From NCBI GenBank assembly GCA_949128115.1, contig OX421961.1, forward strand, positions 108,546,363-108,610,362: a stretch of DNA of 64,000 nucleotides, in the 5' to 3' direction. Of the stretch, positions 43,601-55,600 are shown in pieces (within the stretch, counting starts at the first letter, position 1; each line of letters opens with the position of its first letter). Source of the stretch: Anaspis maculata (taxonomy: Eukaryota > Arthropoda > Insecta > Coleoptera > Scraptiidae). The notes beneath the pieces are model-generated. The model worked only from the letters and a program-made list of their open reading frames with translations, searched no databases and was not told where the DNA came from. Both the position numbers and the translations under genes were made by a program.

Positions 43601-46600
43601 CGATTTTTTATGTACCTAGGTTGAATACTTGTTGATAATAGTAGTTGGTTTAGGTTATTCAATCAAACCTTTACAATTGGCCAATGATTTGGCCTTTACA
43701 ATAATTAATCCTGTGATCATCGCATGTGCATACTTCTACTTTACGAAATAAAATTTGGTCCAAGTTAAAATTAGGAAAATAATTCATTTCATGAAAATTT
43801 CTTATGTTAACTCTTGTATCAATTATTTTTGATAAAGATAATTTTTGAAATCCAGAAAAGTATGGAAAGCTCAAGCAAATTTAACAAAAACTAGGTGGAC
43901 CCGTGGGCTACGCCCCACGCTTTTTCAGGAGCAATTTTTTTATAATAGGTAAGCAGGTTGTTGTCTTTCGAACAACGGGTTGTTTCACAATAAAAGTCAG
44001 TTTTTCAGTCTCGGGGTTAACTCTTTAACTTGGTTTTGTTGTTATGGACTTTATTTTTGCCACAATTGTTTTCATATCGGGAAAGCGGTAGCTACCAATT
44101 TTTACTAGTTCAAGAGTTTTACTAAACTGCTCAACATTTGAAATGTCGGTATCGAAAATTTTGCCCTTATTCAAAACGGTATAACTTTGGATTGTGTCTC
44201 GGATTGTGTCAACCGATTACGATTTTGTTTTCGCAGTTCTTCCATCTTCCGATACATCTTCCTTCCATCTTCCAGCAATCAGCAATCTACTCGGTTGGCG
44301 AGATTTTTTGACTTATTTCAATTACATTTGTTACAGGGTGGAATGTAAAGCATTGCAAAATTGTACTTAGTTCAATAGCTCCCCATTTTTGTGAACAATT
44401 TTTTTTTTGAATTATAACGATATAATTATGAAGCCTGATGTCCTATCTCGAAACGGTTCTTGAATTTTTCAGATCAGAAGTTCAACAATGATGACTTGAT
44501 TTTGTTTAGTAAAAGTTGCATTTTAGTCATTTCGATTGGCAATAAAGTCGCATTTTTGATGATAAGAACCTGTAATTTTGCATGCTTGTTGCTTGAACTG
44601 TTGAAAACTGCTGTGCCTTCAGAAACCTCCGTTTTACTTTCCCGGTTCGCGTTCTCGAACGAAAAGGAAAATATTGTGAGCGCGCAAAAATTTTGTTCCG
44701 AAATCTCCCAAACAACCGTGAGAACAAAATCGGAATCGCTTGAGACAATCCAAAGTTACACCATTTTGAAAAAGGGCAAAATTTTCGATACCGACATTTC
44801 AAATGTTGAGCAGTTTAGCTCAAGTAACCGCCCACAAGTAAACCAAATAAGTGGTCAACTAATAGTGAGCTTAAAAGTCAACATATATCAATCGACCTAC
44901 AGGGTGTTAGGTACTGGTTATTACAAACTTTGAGGGATGATTGTTCATCAAAAATAAGGCCGAATGGAAATAAATCTCATGGTCCTGAATTGCTTCCTTA
45001 AAAAAAACAGGGTGTTGAAGTTGACTTTTTTAAATTTGTTTTTTCACTGTAACTTTTGAACCTTTGGACCTATTTCAATCAAATTTAAACCAAAATTCAC
45101 TCAAATAAGTCTCCATCGAATAATAATACCGCGATTCATCAGAAGTTTCCATAGGGATTGATAATAGGGGGAGTGTCTTTTTTCCTCCCCTATTTTCACC
45201 TCCCTTAATTATTTTTTTGAAATTGTTCATATTTTCGGATTCTAGATGCATTTTAGAAAAAAAAGTTACTCTTACAATTTTGATTAGAGGCTTCATTTCC
45301 AAGATATTTGAGTTTAAAACTTTGGAAAACGGCTCGAAATCGTGACTTTCAAAGGCCTGAAAATTAAAATCCAAGAAAGCTCATGATTCTTCAACTGGAA
45401 TAAGTTTTCTAGGTCTTTCAAGTTGATTTATTGCCATTGTTTGCAAATAAACGAGGCGTTTTCAGAGAAAAACAATTTGGGCTCTGGAAAGTGGCTATTT
45501 CGAGATGTTTTCCAAGGTTTAGAACCCAAATATCTCGAAAATCAATTCTCAAATCAAAATTTTCCAAGAGTAACTTTTTCTTTTAAATCTAATGTAGAAT
45601 CCGAAAACATCAACGATTTCACCAAATTAGGAAACGTAAAAATATGGAAGAAAAAAAGGGCACTCCTCCGATTATCTACCCCCCTGAAAAAATTTTATGA
45701 ATTGCAATATTATTATTCGATGAAGACTTACTTGAGTAAACTTTGGTTCAAATTTAATCAAAACAGGTCCAACGGTTCAAAAGTTACGGTGGAAGATCGA
45801 TTTAAAAAAGTCAACCCCAACACCCTGTATCTTTTTAAGAAATCAATTTAGGACCATGAGTTTTATTTCCATTCGGTTTTATTTTTGATAGGGAATCATG
45901 CCTCAAAGTTTGTAATAACTAGTACCTAACACCCTGTATATGTAGAGTCTAGGTTAAATCCTGGGGGAAGCCAAGAGTTGAGCTAAAATTTTAAAATCCT
46001 ATAAACCATATAAACTGTGTAGGGATGCGACCTATATTCTTAAACGTTTACTTCACTGAACCACTAGTAGTCCGAGCCAAGCGTCTAAAATACAGCTAAT
46101 CTTGCATTTTCGTCGCACACACGGAACATCACAATATGCGGACACTCGAACGTTTGTGCATTGTCAAGGGAAATGGAAGGGTGGGGACGGCTTTTAATAT
46201 ACAATAGACCTATAGTCCGGCCGTTAGGCGCTAAAATATAGATGAACCCTGCATTTTGGGGTTAAGGAATGCCACTTGGCATAGCTATTGTATGAACCAT
46301 ATTCATCCGATTCAGAAGTGTAGACATCGGCGGCAGCCGTGCAGTCTCTCTCTGCAGGGTGAATAAGAAAAAAGAAGGACAAAAAGTTGTAACTCATGAA
46401 CCATAAGAGACAGAGACGTGTAAACCGGCACTCACGGTCCTCCGTTTATGCTGATGGAGTTCAATCAAATCAATTTCCAACGTTATGAAGAGTTTCGGAA
46501 ATATCTTGAGCACACTGTTTTTTGTCGTAAAAATTTAATTTTCGAATAAATTCGTAAATAATCAAAATATCGGAGTGAAACATGGTACCTAGGCATTCAG

Positions 46601-49600
46601 TGGTATACGAAATTGAAATTGATCGGTAGCCAGCACCTAAGCCTACTATTTCCTGAAAAAAGACATCCAACTTTTTCTTTTTCCCAGAAGCCATCTTTCT
46701 TTCACCATTGATAGGAATAGTGAAGAAATTGGATAGTAATTATAGAGAAAGAAAGGCACAATCATTCTACTGCAAAAAAGCGGTCTTAACATCAAGTATT
46801 GCCTCTTGGTCAAGAAATCATTGCCATTCGAGCTATTTTTAGTTTTACAAACTTTCAGGGCTCATGATGACCAGTGTGGTTCTTGAAAAGACTATTTTCA
46901 TTTTGCATTACATTGCCTCACATTTTGTCAAGTCAGTTATCAAAATTCATCGTTCTCAGTGAAGAGGTTTCACCCTGCCAGTTGATCAAACTCAATATGC
47001 GCCATTTTTGGGGGAAGAATGCAAAAATGAAAAGTTTTTTGCGATCAACAAATGCTCCTTGAGAAAGATCTATTGCCGCAAGAGGCACGAAATGACATGC
47101 ACGTGATTCAGAGAGATTCGGTGTTAACTATAGTGCTACGTGGAATAGGTTAGGTTTGTCCAAACGTCCTAGAAAGAAGGAGGAAGACGTTGCAGCTTAA
47201 ATATAAGTGTAAGTATTATAGCTACATCTGGACAACACCAGAAAGTACTCTGCATTTTATGGTTAGAGCTTGCCACTCCACACAGTTGTTGATTGGGCCA
47301 TACTTTTTTGATTCAGAAGTGTAGCCATTGGCGTCAACCGTGCAGACTCTGTATACTGGTTGAAGAAGAAAAAGAAACAACAGAAGAAGTAACTCATGAA
47401 TCAAAAGAGATAGAGGCGTGTAAATTGGCACATATAGTCTACCATTTATGGTGATGAAGCTTTATTGAACAATTCTGTAATATCTTGGAGCGTCCTTGAA
47501 ATATCTCCAAAAACAAAAAATAAAACCGAGAACTTGATTTTTTCAAAAAATAAGAGAATTTCCAGAGGAATGGAGTGAAACTTGTTTTTTTCTGCATTCA
47601 GTGATGTAAGAAATTAGGAATGATCTCTAGCCAGTGTCCAGGCCGTTTATTACCAGAAATAAGACACTTAACTTGTCTTCTTGCGACAGCCAGCCACCTT
47701 AAGTTCACATTCTATGGAATAATCTAGTGTGAGTTACTATGGTAACTACAGAGACGGTGACGAACAATCATTTCGCCATGAAAAGAGTAGTCTCAACATC
47801 AAGTATATTGCCTCTACGCCAAGACAATGTGGACGATCGAATTGTCCTTGCTTTTATAAACTTCCACTGAGCAATCCCATCATGCGTGAGTGGAATATAG
47901 CTGTTCCATGTAACATGAAACAAGCTGGTAGCAGTCGTAGATGAGGTGTTGTGGTCAACATTGTCAACTGCAGCTGTTGTGAAAACGTCATAAAGAAATC
48001 TAGGTGGACATACGACACCTTCTCTATGATAAGAGGAGTACACAGCATCAGCTTTTTCCACGAAAGTAGAATCCAGTCTTTTATACAAAAGGCTCATTCC
48101 TAAGCGGTACGTGAGATCGATAAGCTTTTTTTCGTGTCTCTCCGTAGAGTTTCATAGCAAGGTATGTTGGCACTGGAGTTTCCTGTCTGCGTTCATGACG
48201 CCTTCTTGCTTCTTTTCGATGCTTCACGGTATGAAAGGCCAGAAGTTGCGCTATTGTAAGAACAACTTGATCATTCACTCTATCTTCAGATTCAGAAGAT
48301 GACGAAAGACATGGTCCACTCATGATCATCTTCACCGAAGCTAAAATTGAAGGAGGCATTCCGCTTCCACCGTTGTCTTTGGGTCTATCACGATTTCTGA
48401 ATAGATCTTCTTGCACAATCTTGGCAGCATCGCACAAAGCCGAGCCTTCGCAAGAAGAGCAGTTGAATGTCTTATTTCTGGCAATAAAAGGCCTGGACAC
48501 TGGCTAGGGATCACTCCTAATTTCTTACATCACTGGATGCAGAAAAAAACAAGTTTCACTCCATTCCTCTGGAAATTAACTTTTTTATGGAAAAATCAAG
48601 TTCTCGGTTTTATTTTTGTTTTGAAGGATATTTCAAGAACGCTTCAAGATATTTCAGAATTGTTTGATAAAGCTTTATCACCATAAATGGGAGACTATAT
48701 GTGCCAATTCACACGCCTCTATCTCTTTTGGTTCATGAGTTACTTCTTCTGTTGTTTCTTTTTCTTCTTCAACCAGTATACAGAGTCTGCACGATTGACG
48801 CCAATGACTACACTTCTAAATCAAAAGAGTATGGCCCAATCAACAACTTTGTGGAGTGGCAAGTTCTAACCATAAAATGCAGGGTACTTTCTGGTGTTGT
48901 CCAGATGTAGCTATAATACTCACACTTATATATAAGTTGCAACGTCTTCCTCCTTCTTTCTAGGACGTTTGGACAAACCTCACCTATTCCGCGTAGCACT
49001 ATAGTTAACACCGAATCTCTCTGAATCACGTGCATGTCATTTCGTGCCTCTTGCGGCAATAGATCTTCCTCAAAGAGCCTTTGATGATCGCAAAAAACTT
49101 TTCATTTCTGCATTTTTCCCCCAAAAATGGCGCACATTGAGTTTGATCAACTGGCAGGATGAAACCTCATCACTGAGAACGATGAATTTTGGTAACTGAC
49201 TTGACAAAATGTAAGGCAATGTAATGCAAAATGAAAATAATCTTTTCAAGAACCACACTGGTCATCATGAGCCCTGAAAGTTTGTAAAACTAAAAATAGC
49301 TCGAATGGCAATGATTTCTTGACCAAGAGGCAATACTTGATGTTAAGACCGCTTTTCTGCAGTAGAATGATTGTGCCTTTCTTTCTCTATAATTACTATC
49401 CAATTTCTTCACTATTCTTATCAATGGTGAAAGAAAGATGGCTTCTGGAAAAAAGAAAAAGTTGAATGTCTTTTTTCAGGAAATAGTAGGCTTAGGTGCT
49501 GGCTACCGATCAATTTCAATTCCGTATACCACTGAATGCCTAGGTACCATGTTTTACTCCGATATTTTGATTATTTACGAATTAATTCGAAAAGTAAATT

Positions 49601-52600
49601 TTTACGACAAAAAACACTGTGCTCAAGATATTTCCGAAACTCTTCATAACGTTTAAAAATGATTTGATTGAACTCCATCAGCATAAACGGAGGACCGTGT
49701 GTGCCGGTTTACACATCTCTGTCTCTCATGGTTCATGAGTTACAACTTTTTGTCCTTCTTTTTTCTTATTCACCCTGTAGAGAGAGACTGCACGGCTGCC
49801 GCCGATGTCTACACTTCTGAATCGGAAGAATATGGTTCATACAACAACTATGCCAAGTGGCATGTTTTAACCCCAAAATGCAGAGTACCTTCCCCTAACG
49901 TCCGGACTACTAGTACCATGCGATCAACAAAATTCGGAATTGGGGTAGGCTGTGCTCTGGCCGAAAGCAGATTGACATCCTGAAATTTGACCAGGTCACA
50001 GCCTACCTAAATTCCGAATTTTGTTGATCGCATGGTATATTTTTTCAAGGTTTGAATGAATATGAAACGTGAAAATTCGAAGTACGTACAGTCTTTTTTT
50101 TTTTTCCAAAGTCCACTGTGGTGACTGTGGTGCAAATAACACACACCTTTGCATTCACCGTCAATGATCAGGGCCTGAGATGACACAGCGCTCGAGTGTC
50201 GAACAACGTTTTTCGTAGTCGTTGCTTAAATTGTGAAAAAAAAAACTCGAATTTATTGTAAATTTTGACACTACTTTGACAAATGTCGAGCTAGATACAT
50301 ATAATCAATTTCACGGCTTTTTGCATTGGAACAAGCCATGGAAAAATTGTGTTGTGTTGGTACGAATGATGACAAGGGGATGCCAGCTAGTTGTCTACAC
50401 GTGCAATTTTTAATGTGACACCTTGTCACCGTGATTTGTCAAGTGATTTTTTTTTAGCATACGCCAGGAATTGTTAGTTTCTTTGTAGTGCTTTGCAGTG
50501 TGGAGGATGAGGGACATGTCTTTACTGGTTGATGGGTCTCTGCCAAGGTTGTTACGTTTTTGGCGGCTACTAATGTCGAAGATCGGCAGGATACTACTCG
50601 GATTAAAAGGCCCACTGAGCACTGCAGTAGTGAGTACTAGGTACCTCTCGAGGTACCTACTCTAACTGTTGAGATTATTTTGGGTTGGTAGGTAACATGA
50701 AATCCACTTTTAGGCGTTATGGAAGTTTTATTCACTTACTTCCAAAACCACAACTACGTCGCTGTTCTCTTCTCGCAAGAATACACGCAATCATAATAGT
50801 TTCGGGTTTCGCACTCGGTTTGCTCTCTTTGCCTCTCGTCCCGGTGCGTAGAGAAAGCGGTTAGACGTATCTCAAAAGTCCAACACTAACCCTAGCTCTA
50901 CCTATTATACCTACTGCAACAGCAAGCAAGGTATGAAGACATATGCTGGCAGACAACACAGTGTACCTACTCACTCACGCCCAAATTGTCTCGTCTCCGT
51001 ACAGTTGTACTCCATAAATCATTGTCCTACTATCCATATTGTCCATCTAAAGAATAAGTTCCCTCTGACGGCCCCGTGGCGCAGGTGGTTGTGTGGCTGC
51101 CTGCGGCCACGAGAGCCCCGGGTTCGATTCCCGGAAGAAGTCTGGATGTCTGTGTTGTCTAATTTGCAATTTTTCACTATCATTGTACCGAGTAAATAAA
51201 GGCAAAACTCCTATGGCCAATGTGCGCCTATAAGGAGGAAAACAATTTTAATTTCAAAATAATTCCTTGCGCGTGAGTACCTATCTCACGATCCGGCCAC
51301 CGGAAGTCAAAAAATAAGCGCCATTTTGAAAAAAAAAGTCAAATTTAAAAAACAACGGAGGATTTGGTGTGGGGTATCTATTCTAATGTTTTCTGGGTCG
51401 CTGAGTACGATTATGATGGGTGAAATACGATTTGAGTTCACGAGGTTGAAGTAACTAAAACTACCCCATGGATGAAGGTACTTGTTGAGGGTAGAAATAG
51501 CAAAAGAGCAATGATATGTACGTAAACATTCAGTCTTCGAAAAATGTATCAACATTGACCACTATCAAAATCATTGTGCTCCAAAAAAGCAGGAAAGATG
51601 TAATTTCTGACTATATCTTCCAATAAACAAAATTAAACATGTCCATCTTGAACTTGGATGTTGTGACTCTCTTCTATGCCATGGGTTCAATTGCTGCAAT
51701 TCAAAAACAGATATTTGAGTATCAAAAATAGACTACCGATGTTTGTTGAACTTGACCTTCTATTTGAACATTCACCCTTACAGTTTTTACAGGCCAGGGT
51801 GCAAGGTAATTGTTTTTTCGGCACGAACAGCGGTATAGTGGAGAAGAGCATTCACCGGCGTCGGTGTTAGGTCTCGTTGCAGAAATAGGCCGACGTTAAA
51901 TGAACGAATAAAAAAATAAATATATGAAAACAAAAATCGCGCCGGCGGCGGCGCCGATGAGGTTGACGGCGGCGACGCCGCCGGCGCGCGTTCATCTCAT
52001 GTCGGCGGCGGCGGCACTCAAAATATGATCGGTGGCGGCGCGGCGTCGGCGCGGCGCCTATCTCTAGTCATTCGTACCAACGCAACCCATTTTTTCCTTA
52101 GCTTGCTCTAATGCAGAAAGCCGTGAAATTGATTATAAGCGCAAAACTTATATTTTCGAGTATTAAATCGAAAGCGGCCTGCCAAAAGCAAAATTTGATG
52201 AAGAACTGCAAAGATTTTTTCTGTGCATTCGGGCAAAATAATAATCAATGTACTTTTTGAGGTGGATGCTTTTGAGAAAAGGCCGAAACGCGTCGTAAGC
52301 AGAATGTGTTTAAACCAAAGTGAAGACGACTTCATGTCTCCTCTAATCATTGAAAATCTATTATCATTGAAATTTTTGACTAAATGTTTGTAATAATTTA
52401 ACATAAACATTCTGAGCATCCAAAAGTATTTATCGGTTGTACTTCGGTGGGCAATAACACATTTTAACTATCAATAATGTGGCTATGGATGGCTATGATT
52501 CACTGAGAAAACTTTTCGAACTCAAACAGTCATTTCTCCTATTTTCGGTGGTTTTGCTCGAGCAATAATCGCATAAAAACCAGCGCATGTCTTATCTTCC

Positions 52601-55600
52601 TCGATAAATATCACCTATACACACACACACACATGGCAGAATCAGAATATCCGTTGTAGGAAATAATACGTCGAGTACCGTCGTTTGCTTTGTCGGGTCA
52701 TGTTTTTTTCCATCTTTCGTTTTTGATGGTGGTGGTGAAAAGATGACGGATGTGGACGAAATAAAGTTGGATAACGACAGTGGTAGTGGTGACGAAGAAC
52801 CGGAATCCACTGAAGAAGAGACGGTCGCGCAGGATGAAACAGTGTTGTTGATTGAGGGCGTAACCAGGAGTGAGAGCTCAGATTTTGACGGCGGCAATAG
52901 AAATTGCAAAGCAGTTTGCGGCGACGATGATGTCATTACGAACTTGATGCACAATTGCAGCGATGAAGTGCGCGATATGAAAAAATATGCTTCTGTTACA
53001 ACTTCTGTACTCACGGCGTTTTGATTTTGCAGGCGGAAGCGAGATTGTGGGCCAAAAGGCAGGCCAGAGCTGAAGCAAGGGAGATTCGCATGCGCGAGCT
53101 GGAGCGGCAACAGAAGGAACAAGAAGAGAATGCCGACAGACAGTTCGACATGCTGGCCGAGCCCTTGGCGAGGACGCCGAGGACGGCAGCCAGCGGAAGT
53201 CGGTTCTTGTCCAGCAGGAGGAGCTCCGAGGATTCCCTAGAGGATAGCGGGAGTCTTCGGGATATACGGGTAAGGAAAATGCAATTGCTTACAAGTTCGC
53301 ATCAGTATTCGGAAGTGAGTATGTACTTACATAATAAGCGCCTTAAAAACTAGAGAGTACTTTACGTTCGAAAGAACGATTTAGAACATGTATCACCATC
53401 TAAACGTTAACCATTTGCTAAGATAAATAAATACAGAGTGAGTAAATACTCGAGGGGATCCGTAATTGACATGACTCGTTAATCACATTCTCGAGTTAGT
53501 GGCAGTAATTAATATTCTACTCGTTTACTTTTTTTAAGTACGAGCCGTTGATGCTGGAATGATTGAAATTGCGCGTTTCAGTTGAGCTCGAAAGACATAA
53601 CTTCAGAAAACCATGAGAGGTAGGATGGCAGGACACTCGCACCTCGTAAAACACAAGGTTTAGTTCGGGATATATTAGAGGCGTAAATAGGAATGGAGGA
53701 ATACAAAGGCAGGTCCGGATTGGATTAGGTACTCTTCGCTAATAATTAGGGATAAAAGCTTCTATTTAAACCCGGGATGGGAAAGGATGAAGATGGGCTT
53801 CCCCTTTATAATGGTGAAGCAGTTGGATGATGTCGGTGATCAATAATACGAACATACTGAACAACTAAATTAGTGTTGTGTACCACATTGCGGATACTAC
53901 TACCTACTAATGTGGGTCGAGATCAAGCTTACAAATTTTTGAATGCATTTCAAAATTTGGCTTTGAAATTTGATTTGACTTTGAAGAAATTCTTCATTTC
54001 CATCTGAAACCATTCGATAACGGAATCGTATATTCAAGGTCTAGACTAGACTATAAAAAAAAATTGTTTCGAACATGATCTAGTATTAAAAATATAGGTA
54101 ATATAAGTAGTAATAAAACACCCAACCATTAGTGCTATGCAAGCACTTTTTTGTCGGTGGCTAATAATAAATACAAACAGTAAATTTGTTTTCAACTTAT
54201 TGCAGAACGAACTGAAGGAGGTGGAGGACCGATTTCGTAAAGCAATGATAGCCAATGCTCAGCTCGACAATGACAAAGCCGCTCAAACATATCAGTTAGA
54301 GTTATTAAAGGATAGGTAATTATATTTCATTTGTAAGTAAATTCAGCCGGGCCTGACCGTGTGTGATTTATAGATTAGAAGAATTAGAAGAGGAACATTC
54401 CCAGTTGAAACGAGAGCACAGAGACAAATGCCGAGAGCACGACCAGCTCAAGAGGCTGTGTGCGAAATTGAAAGACGATTTGGCTGTGACCAGGGCGGAG
54501 CTCGTCGAACGGGACCAACTAATCGCCGAAAAGGGTCTGGTGATCGTCGGCGAGGAGGGCCTCATCGACGAAGAACTGAGAAACGGCGACTCCAGCCTGA
54601 GCAGCCTGGGCACTCCAAGGAAAGCACTGGTCAGTGCGGAAAACGCACATCTGCTGGAGAGCGTCGGCGAGGGCAGCCTGGACGTCCGACTGGCCAAGTT
54701 CGCCAAAGAAAAGGGCGAACTGCTCGACCAGCTAAGCAGCTTGAAGTTAGAACTGGAAGAAGAGCGAAGCAAACGGAAGAAGTCCAGCGGCACCCTGAAC
54801 GGACCGAACTCAGATTGCGACGCGGACGAGCTAGATTTACAGAGTACGTTCACGCTACATTCTTTTGAAATTCCAAACAATCACTTTTTTCTCTCCACAG
54901 GGGAAGCTAGTAAACAGCTGGGCGATTACAAATTCAGGGCGCAGAAGGCGGAGCAAGACGTGGCTACGTTGCAAGCCACTGTTGCTCGTTTAGAAACTCA
55001 AGTCATTCGCTACAAAGCGGCAGCGGAGATTTCGGAAAAATCCGAAGAATCTCTGAAAACAGAAAAAAGGAAATTGCAAAGAGAGGTAAGATTTGCACCA
55101 CCATCACACCATACGCATGTCAGCTTAGTTTCCTATTTTTATGCTTATTTGCACCACTTTATATTTTGCATTTTTATTCTTTAAATTGCAGGATTCTTTA
55201 ACTGATTCCATCACTGATGTATCAGAAAGCTTATAGAGGTAGTGGTGGTAGAGTAGTAATCGTAATTTACTAAACAAAAGATGATTCTCTGTGATCTGTT
55301 CTTTTATTCTGTTGATTGATGATGAAAAGTATTAAATCTAATAATCACTTTGTGTTTCTTTTTTACGTAACTCTTTGTACTGTACCTTCGACACACTGAA
55401 AGCTCAATGATCATTCAAGTAAATTAACAAGTTTACAGTGATACATACACTCACTGGAACGTTAGGTCGATGAGTTTTCACTTTAGATTTCGCAAATTTG
55501 TTGACGTTGACACAACAAATTCAGTTCACACTTTATGCTCAATGATCATTTAAAATCTTCATTGTGTCGAAGTATCATCCTTGTGTCTGAAGTGCATAAC

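Noticed and set aside
44460..44933. 157-codon open frame
   Set aside because: It spans one arm of a foldback; the composition is repeat-like and no domain is seen.
45423..45851. 142-codon open frame in the 44.9-45.9 kb foldback
   Set aside because: It mirrors the opposite-strand frame at 45075-45374 in the other arm; palindrome shadow.
51070..51143. tRNA-like head with good box A and box B
   Set aside because: It continues into a body typical of SINEs and the acceptor stem pairs poorly; not a functional tRNA gene.
54368..54880. 170-codon minus-strand and 146-codon plus-strand frames over LRRFIP exon 4
   Set aside because: Shadows of the coiled-coil exon; no independent support.
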